Under the pieces are notes generated by a model. It was not told the origin of the DNA. It saw nothing but the letters and a program-made list of their open reading frames with translations, and did no database searches. Source: Nonomuraea jiangxiensis (GTDB lineage: Bacteria; Actinomycetota; Actinomycetes; Streptosporangiales; Streptosporangiaceae). From it: a DNA stretch of 64,000 nucleotides. Shown in pieces: positions 28,538 through 37,123 of this stretch; position 1 is the stretch's first letter; the number at the start of each line of letters is the position of its first letter. The stretch spans positions 171,766-235,765 of the forward strand of contig NZ_FNDJ01000001.1 of NCBI RefSeq assembly GCF_900099965.1, in the 5' to 3' direction. Made by a program: the position numbers and the translations under genes.

Positions 28538-29257
28538 TCAGCCCTTTTCCGCCTCGCCCGTGGCCTGCTCCATGGCGTCCTCCGGGGAGGCCTCGAGGTC
28601 CTGCTCCGCGTCGGCCCCCGCCTGCGCCGAGGCCTTGTCCAGGCGGACCCAGCTCGTCACGCTCTCCACCGCGAACAATACGAAGAGGTAGGCCGTCAGG
28701 ACCGCCAGCACCGGCGTCACCACGTCGAAGGCGGCACCCGCACCGATGATCAACAGGCGCAGCTCCCAGCCCAGCCCCGCATGGAACACCCACGCGGGCG
28801 GCCAGATGCTCTGCCGCGTCCGATAAACGGTGTCGTACGTGTGATAACCCACGACGTAAACCAGGACGAACAGCAGCCACTTGGGCGCCTCGGCGGCCAG
28901 CCCGATGGCGATCAAGGTGAAGAACTCGGCGCCGCGCAGCAGCGGCGGGGTGAGCCAGTCGAAGCGGCCCAGGTGGTTACGTGGCGTCGTGGGCAGCACG
29001 AGCACCAGCATGATCGCCACCGGCACGAGCAGCATCGGGCCCGGTCGGAGCAGCCCCGTGACCGTGACGGCGATGACGGCGAGCAGGGCGACGAGCGTCG
29101 CGGGCACGGGGGGCAGACCCGGGCCGAGCTTGCCGGCGAGGGCGTTGGCGAGCGGGCCGTCGTCGCGGTAGGCGAGCAGGCGGGCGGTCTGGATGCGGCG
29201 GCGCTCCTCGTCGGGGTCCGGCGTGGGAGTGGCCATGGCCTGCGGTTGCGTGATCAT
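28538..29257 (-). CDS. DUF5941-like integral membrane protein
   Basis: The 239-aa protein has five or six hydrophobic helices between residues 50 and 205 and a Glu/Ala-rich cytoplasmic tail. It resembles the DUF5941 module that in some actinobacteria is fused to a CDP-alcohol phosphatidyltransferase (from memory). Here it is a separate gene whose ATG overlaps the stop of that enzyme by 4 bp, so the two products probably work as a complex in a membrane-lipid or glycerol-phosphate reaction. Confidence 0.75.
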   Translation of the reverse strand: MITQPQAMATPTPDPDEERRRIQTARLLAYRDDGPLANALAGKLGPGLPPVPATLVALLAVIAVTVTGLLRPGPMLLVPVAIMLVLVLPTTPRNHLGRFDWLTPPLLRGAEFFTLIAIGLAAEAPKWLLFVLVYVVGYHTYDTVYRTRQSIWPPAWVFHAGLGWELRLLIIGAGAAFDVVTPVLAVLTAYLFVLFAVESVTSWVRLDKASAQAGADAEQDLEASPEDAMEQATGEAEKG

Positions 29258-30804
29258 ACGAGCGACCTCATGAGGCGTCCGGTGAGGGTGTAGATGGCGG
29301 CGACGGAGCCCCAGATCACCAGGGTGAGAAAGGTGATCCGGGCGTCGAAGAGGGCGGCGGTGATCGCGATGGCCGCGAACCGCTCGCCGATGGGGAACAC
29401 GATCATCTTGCGCGCCCAGTGGACCATGCGGAACCTGCCCGCCTTGGTCCACATCTTGAGCACGCGCCGCATGCCCTGGGCCCGCTCGACCTTCCGGCGG
29501 ACGAGCGCCTGGCGCAGGTCACGGTCGTCGGGCACGTCGAGTGCCAGCGTGGGCAACTTGGCGGGGGGTTTGCGGCGGTTGGCGATGCCGAAGGAGAAGT
29601 CGAGCAGGTGGCGTACCGACTGCAGCCCGATCGCGGCCAGTGCCAGGATCCAGATGTCGTCGCCGTTGCCGGAGACCACCCAGCCGACGGCCAGGCCGGC
29701 GAAGACGACGTATTCCTTGAAGCGGTCGAACGTGGCGTCCAGCCATGCCCCCAGCACGCCGAACTTGCGGGCGTAGCGGGCGACCTGGCCGTCCACGCAG
29801 TCGAAGACGAACGCGAAGTAGATCAGCACGCCGCCGAGCACCATCCACGGCCGGTCGCCGGTGGCGAAGCAGGCGGCCGCGGCCACGCCGAGCGCGATCG
29901 AGATCAGCGTGACCTGGTTGGGCGTCCACCCGCGCCGGGCGAACCAGCGGGCGATGAAGCGGGAGTAGGTGGAGACGAAGAACGTGGTGAAGAAGCCGTC
30001 GGCGCCCTTGACCGCGTTGTTGAGCCGCGAGCGGTCCTCGTTCATGCCGACCATCTCCGGCACGGCCTCGTTGACCTCCTCCTGGGTCGTGACCCGGCGG
30101 TAGAACAGGTCACGGCGGCCCCGGATGCCGACCGACACGCCGTTGCGCACCAGGCCGAACACCACGAGCTGCACCAGGTCGTCGTCCGGGCCGAACACCT
30201 CGGCCATGTCCGCCAGGTCGCGGCACGTCTGCGCCAGCGTCGGCGCGTTGCGCGCGCTCACGTGCAGCGGCCCGAGCACCACCCCGTTCGGCCTGGTCAC
30301 GGCGTGCCGGGCGGTGCCGACCGACACGACGCGCGACTTGCCGATGCGGACGCGCACGGGCAGTCCCTCGACGCGGTTGTGCCCGATCTCGGGCTCGGCC
30401 TCGTCGATCGGGACGTATTCCTCGGGCCCGTTGTCCTCCGGTGCCTCCGCCGCCTCCGACGGGGACTCCTCGGTCGCGCCCGAATTACCGCGGGGCTCCT
30501 TGGCGACGAGCGCCAGCGCACCGCGCTTGGTCTTGCTGATCTGGTAGATCAGCTCGTCGTGCACGACTGAGTTTTCCGGGATGATGAAGAGGTTCTCCGT
30601 CGCCGACTCTGCGACATCGGCCAGGGCCCGCAGCGCGGCGGCCACGTCACCTGACTCGATCCTGGCGGGCCGCGGATCCATGGAGGTGAGCTGGCCGTGG
30701 AGGCGTTCGCCCACGGTGGGATTGCCGGGCATGGTGGCCAGCCTCAGGCCGGTCGGAGAGGTGTCGGGGCCGGGCGAAGCACCCAGCAGGACCACGCGGG
30801 TCAT
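29254..30804 (-). CDS. CDP-alcohol phosphatidyltransferase family protein
   Basis: The 516-aa protein has two parts. Residues 1-260 are soluble and look like a degenerate nucleotidyltransferase-type domain with an acidic insert near 110-150. Residues 280-516 are the membrane enzyme, with the family signature DCVDGQVARYA then GAWLDATFD, which supplies the metal-binding aspartates. It would transfer a phospho-alcohol from a CDP-activated donor to a lipid or polyol acceptor. Which product (phosphatidylinositol-type or other) cannot be told. AAGGGAG precedes the ATG. Confidence 0.85.
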   Translation of the reverse strand: MTRVVLLGASPGPDTSPTGLRLATMPGNPTVGERLHGQLTSMDPRPARIESGDVAAALRALADVAESATENLFIIPENSVVHDELIYQISKTKRGALALVAKEPRGNSGATEESPSEAAEAPEDNGPEEYVPIDEAEPEIGHNRVEGLPVRVRIGKSRVVSVGTARHAVTRPNGVVLGPLHVSARNAPTLAQTCRDLADMAEVFGPDDDLVQLVVFGLVRNGVSVGIRGRRDLFYRRVTTQEEVNEAVPEMVGMNEDRSRLNNAVKGADGFFTTFFVSTYSRFIARWFARRGWTPNQVTLISIALGVAAAACFATGDRPWMVLGGVLIYFAFVFDCVDGQVARYARKFGVLGAWLDATFDRFKEYVVFAGLAVGWVVSGNGDDIWILALAAIGLQSVRHLLDFSFGIANRRKPPAKLPTLALDVPDDRDLRQALVRRKVERAQGMRRVLKMWTKAGRFRMVHWARKMIVFPIGERFAAIAITAALFDARITFLTLVIWGSVAAIYTLTGRLMRSLV

Positions 30805-30955
30805 GACTCCCTTTCGAGGCGGTATCGGGGGGTTGAACAACGGGTGATGCGGGGACAGACGTAAAAGTGTAGTGAGGGTCACGCAAAGTCGTGTCACCAG
30901 AGGATGCCCGTAACGTCCCGCGTGTCGATTTAGCGGGCGGCCGTAAGATGTCCGA

Positions 30956-31747
30956 GTGAGTCTCTACCGTGACGAAGGCGTGGTTCTGCGGACCCAGAAG
31001 CTCGGGGAGGCCGACCGCATCGTCACCATTCTGGCCAAGCGCACCGGCAAGATCCGGGCGGTGGCGAAGGGCGTGCGCCGCACCACGTCGCGCTTCGGTG
31101 CCAGGCTGGAGCCGTTCACCCATGTCGACCTGCAGTTGCACACCGGCCGCACGCTCGACATGGTCACCCAGGCGGAGACCATCAGACCCTACGGCGAGGC
31201 GCTCACCGCAGACTATCCGCGCTACACGGCGGGCAGCGCGATGCTGGAGACGGCCGACCGGCTGACGCACGGGGAGAAGGAGCCGGCGCTACGGCAGTTC
31301 CTGCTGCTGGTGGGCGGGCTGCGCACGCTCGCCGAGCGGGGCCACGAGGCCAGGCTGGTGCTGGACGCCTATTTCCTGCGCTCGCTGGCCGTGGCCGGCT
31401 ACGCCCCCGCGCTCGACGCGTGCGCCAAGTGCCGGGCCCCGGCGATCAGGGCGTTCGCCATCGTCGCAGGTGGCGTCGTGTGCGGGGCCTGCAAACCGGC
31501 CGGTTCGGCGGTGCCCGCCGCGGAGACGATCGGGCTCATGACGGCGTTGCTGCGCGGCGACTGGGCCACCGCCGACGCCTCGGAGACGCGCCACCGCAGC
31601 GAATGCAGCGGCCTCGTGGCCGCTTACCTGCAATGGCACCTTGAACACGGAATACGCTCTCTACGACATGTTGAAAGGGAGCTTCGTGAACGTACGACCA
31701 CCGTCCCCGCATCCATCGGGAGTGACACCGCCGCCCATCCCCCGTGA
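30956..31747 (+). CDS. recO: DNA repair protein RecO
   Basis: The 263-aa protein loads RecA with RecR in recombinational repair. The N-terminal OB-fold ([20 protein letters not shown]) is followed by the helical domain with a CxxC...CxxC zinc site (CAKC, then CGAC) near residues 155-180. GTG start. Its last 62 bp overlap the start of uppS in another frame, a common recO-uppS arrangement in actinobacteria. Confidence 0.95.
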   Translation: MSLYRDEGVVLRTQKLGEADRIVTILAKRTGKIRAVAKGVRRTTSRFGARLEPFTHVDLQLHTGRTLDMVTQAETIRPYGEALTADYPRYTAGSAMLETADRLTHGEKEPALRQFLLLVGGLRTLAERGHEARLVLDAYFLRSLAVAGYAPALDACAKCRAPAIRAFAIVAGGVVCGACKPAGSAVPAAETIGLMTALLRGDWATADASETRHRSECSGLVAAYLQWHLEHGIRSLRHVERELRERTTTVPASIGSDTAAHPP

Positions 31748-32462
31748 TCTGGTTCCCCAGCACGTGGCGATCGTGATGGACGGCAACGGCCGCTGGGCCA
31801 AGGCACGCAACCTGCCGCGCACCGAGGGCCACAAGGCGGGCGAGTCCTCGCTGTTCGACGTCATCGAGGGGGCCCTGGAGCTCGGGATTCCCTATCTGAG
31901 CGTCTACGCCTTCTCCACGGAGAACTGGAAGCGGTCGCCCGACGAGGTGCGCTTCCTCATGGGGTTCAACCGCGAGGTCATCAGGCGGCGGCGCGACGAG
32001 CTCAACGCCATGGGCGTCCGGGTCCGCTGGTCCGGCAGGCCGGGGCGGCTGTGGAAGAGCGTCATTTCGGAGCTGCAGGCCGCGGAGGCGATGACCGTCT
32101 CCAACCGCGCGCTGACGTTGCAGTTCTGTGTCAATTACGGTGGGCAGGCCGAGGTGGTCGACGCGGCGCTCCGGCTGGCCGCCGACATCGCGGCCGGGGA
32201 GATCAAGCCGGGCAAGGTCAACGAGAAGGTCTTCGCCCGCTACCTCTATCAGCCGGACATCCCGCCGGTGGACATGTTCCTGCGCTCGTCGGGGGAGCAG
32301 CGGACCTCCAACTTCATGCTGTGGCAGGCGGCCTACGCCGAGATGGTGTTCCTCGACCGGCTGTGGCCGGACTTCGACCGCAGGGACCTCTGGGAGGCGT
32401 GCGAGCTGTTCGCCAAGCGCGACCGGCGTTACGGCGGCGCGATCCCCAACCAGGTCAGCTGA
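31686..32462 (+). CDS. uppS: Isoprenyl (undecaprenyl-type) diphosphate synthase
   Basis: The 258-aa cis-prenyltransferase makes the long-chain polyprenyl diphosphate used as lipid carrier in cell-wall synthesis. Signature motifs are [13 protein letters not shown] with the catalytic Asp, and [15 protein letters not shown] near the C-terminus. The GTG at 31686 with AAAGGGAG just upstream is preferred; ATGs at 31641 and 31668 are in frame but lack such a site. It overlaps recO by 62 bp. Confidence 0.95.
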   Translation: MNVRPPSPHPSGVTPPPIPRDLVPQHVAIVMDGNGRWAKARNLPRTEGHKAGESSLFDVIEGALELGIPYLSVYAFSTENWKRSPDEVRFLMGFNREVIRRRRDELNAMGVRVRWSGRPGRLWKSVISELQAAEAMTVSNRALTLQFCVNYGGQAEVVDAALRLAADIAAGEIKPGKVNEKVFARYLYQPDIPPVDMFLRSSGEQRTSNFMLWQAAYAEMVFLDRLWPDFDRRDLWEACELFAKRDRRYGGAIPNQVS

Positions 32463-32490
32463 CCTCGAACAGCCCCCCGGCTACGCCCTC

Positions 32491-33039
32491 CTAAGCGCGG
32501 CGGCGGGCCCGGTAGGCGGCGACGTGCATGCGGTTGCCGCACGTGCGGCTGTCGCAGTAGACCCGGGACCGGTTGCGTGACTCGTCCACGAAGACCCGCT
32601 CGCAGTCCGGGGCCGAGCAGGTGCGCAGGCGATCCACCTCGCCCTCCACCAGCAGGTGGGCCAGGGCCACGCCGCAGTCGGCCGCCAGGTGCTCGGCGAG
32701 CTCGGAGTCCGCGGCGAAATAGTGCATGTGCAGGGGATGGCCGTCGTGCTCGGTGAGCCTCGGGGTGATGCGGGTCTCGGACAGCAGCGAGTTGAGCGTG
32801 CGGACGGCCGTGGGCAGGTCCGGGGCCGTGAACACGCGGTGGAACGCCTCTCGTACCATCCGGACCTGGCCCAGGTCGCGCGGTGTGAGCGTGCTGATGC
32901 CGCTGACTTGACGGGCCTGTACGAATGCCCGCAGTTCGGCCAGACCGGCCAGGCCTTCGTCCCCTCCTGTGGAGGGGGAGGTGTTGACCAGTTCGACGAC
33001 GGTGGCCAGAGAATGCACCATGTCATGGCCAAACGGCAT
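32491..33039 (-). CDS. CGNR zinc-finger regulator
   Basis: The 182-aa protein has the ABATE-type N-terminal domain (residues 10-130, including ELVNT) and the C-terminal CGNR zinc finger: CSAPDCERVF, then YCDSRTCGNRMHVAAYRAR, with four Cys ligands. Proteins of this family are putative stress-related transcription regulators in actinobacteria. It is divergent from the EamA transporter, with start codons 71 bp apart, and probably controls it. Confidence 0.9.
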   Translation of the reverse strand: MPFGHDMVHSLATVVELVNTSPSTGGDEGLAGLAELRAFVQARQVSGISTLTPRDLGQVRMVREAFHRVFTAPDLPTAVRTLNSLLSETRITPRLTEHDGHPLHMHYFAADSELAEHLAADCGVALAHLLVEGEVDRLRTCSAPDCERVFVDESRNRSRVYCDSRTCGNRMHVAAYRARRRA

Positions 33040-33040
33040 G

Positions 33041-33070
33041 TTGACTCCTGTCGGCGCCGGGTTCTAGCGT
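33041..33070 (+). promoter_or_regulatory. Probable promoter of the EamA gene
   Basis: TTGACT (33041-33046) and TAGCGT (33065-33070), with an 18-bp spacer, match a sigma-70-type promoter. The -35 box nearly touches the start codon of the divergent CGNR gene. Confidence 0.5.
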
Positions 33071-33110
33071 GGTCGCAGCGTATCTCCTGCATGGGCGTCC
33101 GGGGGTTTCC

Positions 33111-34025
33111 ATGAGTGCACATCGGCGTATCGTGCTGATCGCGATCGCTGGTGCGTTGATCATTTCGGCCTCGGCGCCCCTCGTACGGTTATCCGGTGTA
33201 TCGCCGGCCACCTCGGCATTGTTCCGGTGCGCGTACGCCGTGCCGCCGATGCTCGTCCTGGCCTGGCTGGAGCGGCGCAGGCTGGGGCCGCTGCCGGTCA
33301 AGGGCGCGCTGGCGGCCTGGGCGGCAGGGGTGGTGTTCGCGCTCGACCTGTTGTTCTGGCATCACGCCATCGACTACGTGGGCGCGGGGCTGGCCACCGT
33401 GCTGGGCAACCTGCAGGTGTTCATCGTGGCGTTCGCGGCCTGGGGGCTGTTCGGGGAGCGGCCGTCGGCGCGGCTCGTGGTCAGCACGCCCGTCGTGTTC
33501 GCCGGGGTGGTGCTGATCTCGGGGCTGTTCGACAGCGCCGCCTACGGGAGCGACCCGGCCATGGGAGTGCTGGCGGGGGTGGCCACATCCCTCGCCTATG
33601 CCGCGTTCCTGCTGCTGATGAAGCGGGGCGGGGCCGAGCGGGCCGCGGGGCCGCTGGCGCACGCGACCGTGGTGGCCACCCTCACGATCGCGGTGCTCAG
33701 CCCGCTGTTCGGCGGGGCGGACTTCGTGCCGGAGTGGCCGGCGCACGGGTGGCTGTTGCTGCTCGCGCTGGGGCCGCAGGTGCTGGGGTGGTCGCTGATC
33801 ACGTTCACGCTGCCGCGGCAGCCCGCCGCGCTCACCGCCCTGCTGCTGCTGATCCAGCCGATGACCACCGTGGCGCTGTCGGCCGTGGCGCTCGGCGAAC
33901 GGCCGTCGCCCCTGCAGCTCGCCGGCTGCGCCGTGATCGTCCTGGGCGTCCTGTACGGCTCCCGCCGCAAACCCGAGCCCGCCGCCGTCCCGGCAGGCGA
34001 ACGGGCAGAGTCGTCCATCGGGTGA
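33111..34025 (+). CDS. EamA family (DMT) transporter
   Basis: The 304-aa membrane protein has ten predicted helices in two EamA repeats (about 5-135 and 150-290) with short loops. The C-terminus ends in a charged tail. Members export or import metabolites such as amino acids or drugs; nothing here gives the substrate. An in-frame ATG at 33069 would add 14 non-hydrophobic residues and is less likely. Confidence 0.9.
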   Translation: MSAHRRIVLIAIAGALIISASAPLVRLSGVSPATSALFRCAYAVPPMLVLAWLERRRLGPLPVKGALAAWAAGVVFALDLLFWHHAIDYVGAGLATVLGNLQVFIVAFAAWGLFGERPSARLVVSTPVVFAGVVLISGLFDSAAYGSDPAMGVLAGVATSLAYAAFLLLMKRGGAERAAGPLAHATVVATLTIAVLSPLFGGADFVPEWPAHGWLLLLALGPQVLGWSLITFTLPRQPAALTALLLLIQPMTTVALSAVALGERPSPLQLAGCAVIVLGVLYGSRRKPEPAAVPAGERAESSIG

Positions 34026-34041
34026 AGCGGCAGGGGCCGGC

Positions 34042-34431
34042 TCAGCCGATGCGGGCCGGCATCGAGCAGGACGAGCAGGTGCCGAAGACCTCCACCGTGT
34101 GCGTGATCTCCGTGAACCCGTGCTCGCTCCCCACCATCTCGGCCCACCGCTCCACCGCCGGGCCGGCCACCTCCACCGTGTGCCCGCACCGCCGGCACAC
34201 CAGGTGATGGTGGTGGGCGTCGGTGGCGCACGCCCGGTAGACGGACTCGCCGTCGTCGGTGCGCAACACGTCGACCTTGCCCCCGTCGGCCAGCGCTTGC
34301 AGGGCGCGGTAGACGGTGGTCAGGCCGATCTTGGCGCCGTGCAGGCGCATCTCGGCATAGACGTCCTGCGCGCTGCGGAAGCCCTCACTCTTGCGGAGGG
34401 TGTCATGCACGGCATCGCGCCTCGTCGTCAT
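34042..34431 (-). CDS. zur: Fur family zinc regulator (Zur)
   Basis: The 129-aa protein has the Fur winged helix (SAQDVYAEMRLHGAKIGLTTVYRALQAL segment) and the dimerisation domain with metal sites: HHHHLVCRRCG and the C-terminal CSSCS. The start overlaps the znuB stop by ATGA, so it is last in the znuACB-zur operon, a common autoregulated layout. The Zur rather than Fur assignment rests on this context and on the upstream Zur box. Confidence 0.92.
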   Translation of the reverse strand: MTTRRDAVHDTLRKSEGFRSAQDVYAEMRLHGAKIGLTTVYRALQALADGGKVDVLRTDDGESVYRACATDAHHHHLVCRRCGHTVEVAGPAVERWAEMVGSEHGFTEITHTVEVFGTCSSCSMPARIG

Positions 34432-35303
34432 GCGACCTCCTCGACGCGCAGCTTTGGCCGCTCGCTCACTGTGGACTCCTGGGTACGGGCTCGCCGTACG
34501 AATCTACCGACCGCGAGGGCCAGGACGAAGCCGGCGAGCGCAAGAAGCACGATCGCGGCACCAGGAGGCACCTTGGTGGAGTAGGTGGAGGCCACCAGCC
34601 CCCCGACCGAGGCGATCACCCCGAACAGCATGGCCAGCAGCATCGTCGTTCGAAACCCCCGGGTGAGCTGCTGGCTGGTGGCCACCGGGATCACCATCAG
34701 CGCGCTGACCAGCAGCAGCCCGACCACGCGCATGGCGATGACGACCGTGAGCGCCGCCGTGACGGCGATCAGCAGGCTCAGGAAGCGCACCGGCAGGCCA
34801 CTGGCCCTGGCCATCTCCTCGTCCTGGCAGAGCACGAACAGCTCCCTGCCGAAGATCGCCACCACCGCGATCACGGCGGCGGCCAGCGCGGCGATGATCC
34901 AGATGTCCTGGGTCGTGACGCTGGCGATGGCGCCGAACAGATAGGAGTTGAGCTTGGCGGTGCTGCCGCCGGGCGCGATGCCCATGAGCATGACGCCGCC
35001 CGCGATCCCGCCGTAGAACAGCAGCGCCAGTGCCACGTCGCCGCTCGTCCGCCCGCGCGCCCTGACCAGCTCGATGGCCACGGCTCCGGCGACGGCCACG
35101 ATGACGGCGGTCAGCACCGGCGCGCTGCCGGTGAGGAAGCCCAGCGCCACGCCGGTCAGCGCCACGTGCCCGACGCCGTCGCCGAGCAGTGCCAGCCTGC
35201 GCTGCACGATGAACGTCCCCACCGCGGGTGCGCACAACCCCACCAGCAGCGCCGCGATCAGCGCGAGCTGGAAGAGCTGCTCGTGCAGAAGCTCCATGAT
35301 CAT
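34428..35303 (-). CDS. znuB: Zinc ABC transporter permease
   Basis: The 291-aa permease has about eight membrane helices of the ABC-3 family, including the conserved ALLGDGVGHVALTGVALGF early segment and GLLLVSALMVIP. It forms the channel for zinc with ZnuC and ZnuA. The ATG at 35303 overlaps the znuC stop by 4 bp. Confidence 0.92.
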   Translation of the reverse strand: MIMELLHEQLFQLALIAALLVGLCAPAVGTFIVQRRLALLGDGVGHVALTGVALGFLTGSAPVLTAVIVAVAGAVAIELVRARGRTSGDVALALLFYGGIAGGVMLMGIAPGGSTAKLNSYLFGAIASVTTQDIWIIAALAAAVIAVVAIFGRELFVLCQDEEMARASGLPVRFLSLLIAVTAALTVVIAMRVVGLLLVSALMVIPVATSQQLTRGFRTTMLLAMLFGVIASVGGLVASTYSTKVPPGAAIVLLALAGFVLALAVGRFVRRARTQESTVSERPKLRVEEVA

Positions 35304-36079
35304 TGTGGCTCTCCCTGCCACCCGGTGAGCGGTCCCGGGATGGTCTCCGTGGCGTGCGGGTGCTGGTGCTCGTGTCCGGGCCGCGCGCAGTCGCCCTCGG
35401 GACGCGGCGGGCGGCCGTCGTGCGCGATGCGTCCCTCGCGGATCACCACGCCGCGCGTGATGATCGGCTCCAGCGGGCCGAGCTCGTGCGCGACCAGCAC
35501 CACCGTCTTGCCGTCGAGCACGAGCCCGGCCAGCGTGTCGGCGAGCAACTGCTGCGTCTCGGCGTCCACGCCCGCGGTGGGCTCGTCCATCACGTACGTG
35601 TCCGGCGCCCCGGCCAGCGCCCGGGCGATGAGCACCCGCTGCTGCTGCCCGCCGGACAGCGACTGGACGGGGTCGTTGGCGCGGTCGGCCAGCCGGACGG
35701 CCTCCAGGGCGTCGGACACGGCGGCCCGGTCGGCCGGGCTGGTCCTGCGCAGGCGCCGCTGCCGGGCGATGCGGCCGGAGGCGACGACCTCACGCACGGT
35801 GGCGGGTACGCCGCCGCCGACCTGGAGGCGCTGCGGCACGTATCCGATGCGCCACCAGTCGCGGAACCTGCCCGGCGGGGTGCCGTAGACCAGCGTCCGG
35901 CCGCCCGTCAGCGCCGTGAGCCCGAGCAGCGCCCGGACCAGCGTGGACTTGCCGGAGCCGTTGGCGCCCAGGAGGGCGACGACCTCGCCTGGACTGACGG
36001 TCAGGTCGATTCCCCGTAGGACGGCCTTGCCATCGAAGGAGACCCGGCCGTCGGTCATCGCGAAGGCCGTTTCGCTCAT
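35300..36079 (-). CDS. znuC: Zinc ABC transporter ATP-binding protein
   Basis: The 259-aa ATPase has Walker A GANGSGKST, signature LSGGQQQR, Walker B YVMDEP and switch His in LVAHE. After the ATPase fold comes a tail with GHEHQHPHATE, a histidine cluster that could bind zinc. The start overlaps the znuA stop by ATGA. Confidence 0.93.
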   Translation of the reverse strand: MSETAFAMTDGRVSFDGKAVLRGIDLTVSPGEVVALLGANGSGKSTLVRALLGLTALTGGRTLVYGTPPGRFRDWWRIGYVPQRLQVGGGVPATVREVVASGRIARQRRLRRTSPADRAAVSDALEAVRLADRANDPVQSLSGGQQQRVLIARALAGAPDTYVMDEPTAGVDAETQQLLADTLAGLVLDGKTVVLVAHELGPLEPIITRGVVIREGRIAHDGRPPRPEGDCARPGHEHQHPHATETIPGPLTGWQGEPQ

Positions 36080-37005
36080 GTCGTACACCCCAGTGCTGTT
36101 TGTAGGGTTTTGAGGTTATCGCGCATGGCGGACAGGTAATCGCCCGAGGGTTTGCTCTCCAGGGGGTTGAGCACGGTGGTCTTGGCGCCCACCTGGTCGG
36201 CCAGCACCTGCGCGACCTTCGGGTTGACCAGGGACTCGGTGAAGATGGTCGTGACGCCCTCGGCCCTGGCGAGCTTGCCGACCTCGGAGAGGCGCGCGGG
36301 GGAGGGCTCCTGCTCGGGGTCGAGGGTGATGCCGACCTGCTTGAGCCGGTAACGATCGGCGAGATAGCCGAACGCCTCGTGCGCGGTGACCAGCGTCTTG
36401 GTCCGGCACGTGCCCAGACCCGCGGCGAACTCCCGGTCCAGCGTGCCCAGCGAGGCCGCCGTTGCGGCGGCGCGGTCCTTGTACGCCTGCGCGTGCGCCG
36501 GGTCGGCGACCGCCAGGCGCTCGCCGAGCTTGGTGGCGACGGTGGCCAGGCGGACGGGGTCGAGCCAGATGTGCGGGTCGTAGGAGACCGTGTGCTCCTC
36601 CTCGCCCTCCTCCGCGTGGTCACCCAGGGGGAGGGTGGGGACGGCGGTGGCGGCGTCGAAGCTCTTGTCCTGGTCCACGGCGTCGTCCACGGCCGGCTGC
36701 ACGCCCTTGATGTAGACCGTGAGGGCGGCGTCCTGGATCTCGGTCACCTGCTTGATGCTCAGCTCCAGGTCGTGGGGCTCGACGCCGGGCGCGGTGAGCA
36801 CGGTCACCGCCACGTCCGGGCCGCCCACCTGCTCGGTCAGCCACTGGAGCGGGTAGAAGGCGGCGATCACGCCGGGCTTGGCGCTCCCCTGGGCGGCGCT
36901 CTCGCCGGAACCGGAGCCGGAGTCGGAGCCGCAGGCGGCGGTGGTGAGTAGTGCGGCTCCGGCCAGCAGGCAGACGGCGCGTGACCTGGAAAATCCTGAC
37001 ATCAT
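36076..37005 (-). CDS. znuA: Zinc-binding lipoprotein of ABC transporter
   Basis: The 309-aa protein has a lipoprotein signal (LLTTAACGSDS, lipidated Cys near residue 25) and a Ser/Gly linker. The cluster A-I fold follows: VEPHDLELS gives one metal His, the acidic loop DHAEEGEEEH and DPHIWLDP a second, TAHEAFGYL a third, and TIFTES an acidic residue. It captures zinc outside the cell for ZnuBC. It is first in the operon, downstream of a Zur box. Confidence 0.93.
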   Translation of the reverse strand: MMSGFSRSRAVCLLAGAALLTTAACGSDSGSGSGESAAQGSAKPGVIAAFYPLQWLTEQVGGPDVAVTVLTAPGVEPHDLELSIKQVTEIQDAALTVYIKGVQPAVDDAVDQDKSFDAATAVPTLPLGDHAEEGEEEHTVSYDPHIWLDPVRLATVATKLGERLAVADPAHAQAYKDRAAATAASLGTLDREFAAGLGTCRTKTLVTAHEAFGYLADRYRLKQVGITLDPEQEPSPARLSEVGKLARAEGVTTIFTESLVNPKVAQVLADQVGAKTTVLNPLESKPSGDYLSAMRDNLKTLQTALGCTT

Positions 37006-37026
37006 GGGAGTCAGTATGCGCCAAAA

Positions 37027-37041
37027 TGAAAATGATTGTCA
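37027..37041. promoter_or_regulatory. Zur box upstream of znuA
   Basis: TGAAAATGATTGTCA is a near-perfect palindrome that matches the known actinobacterial Zur consensus (TGAAAATGATTTTCA type). It lies 22 bp before znuA, so zinc-loaded Zur should repress the operon. Confidence 0.85.
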
Positions 37042-37069
37042 AAATCCCCCGGGATCGGGGACTCTTGGT

Positions 37070-37119
37070 GGGAATGCCGGACGGCGGGCTGGGGGCCAGG
37101 CGACGCCCTCCGGCATCCC
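37070..37119 (-). terminator. Hairpin downstream of fdhD
   Basis: An imperfect stem pairs GGG-ATGCCGG-GGCG (37070-37086) with CGCC-CCGGCAT-CCC (37104-37119) around a GC-rich loop. There is no clear T-run, so this is only a likely terminator. Confidence 0.5.
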
Positions 37120-37123
37120 GCCA

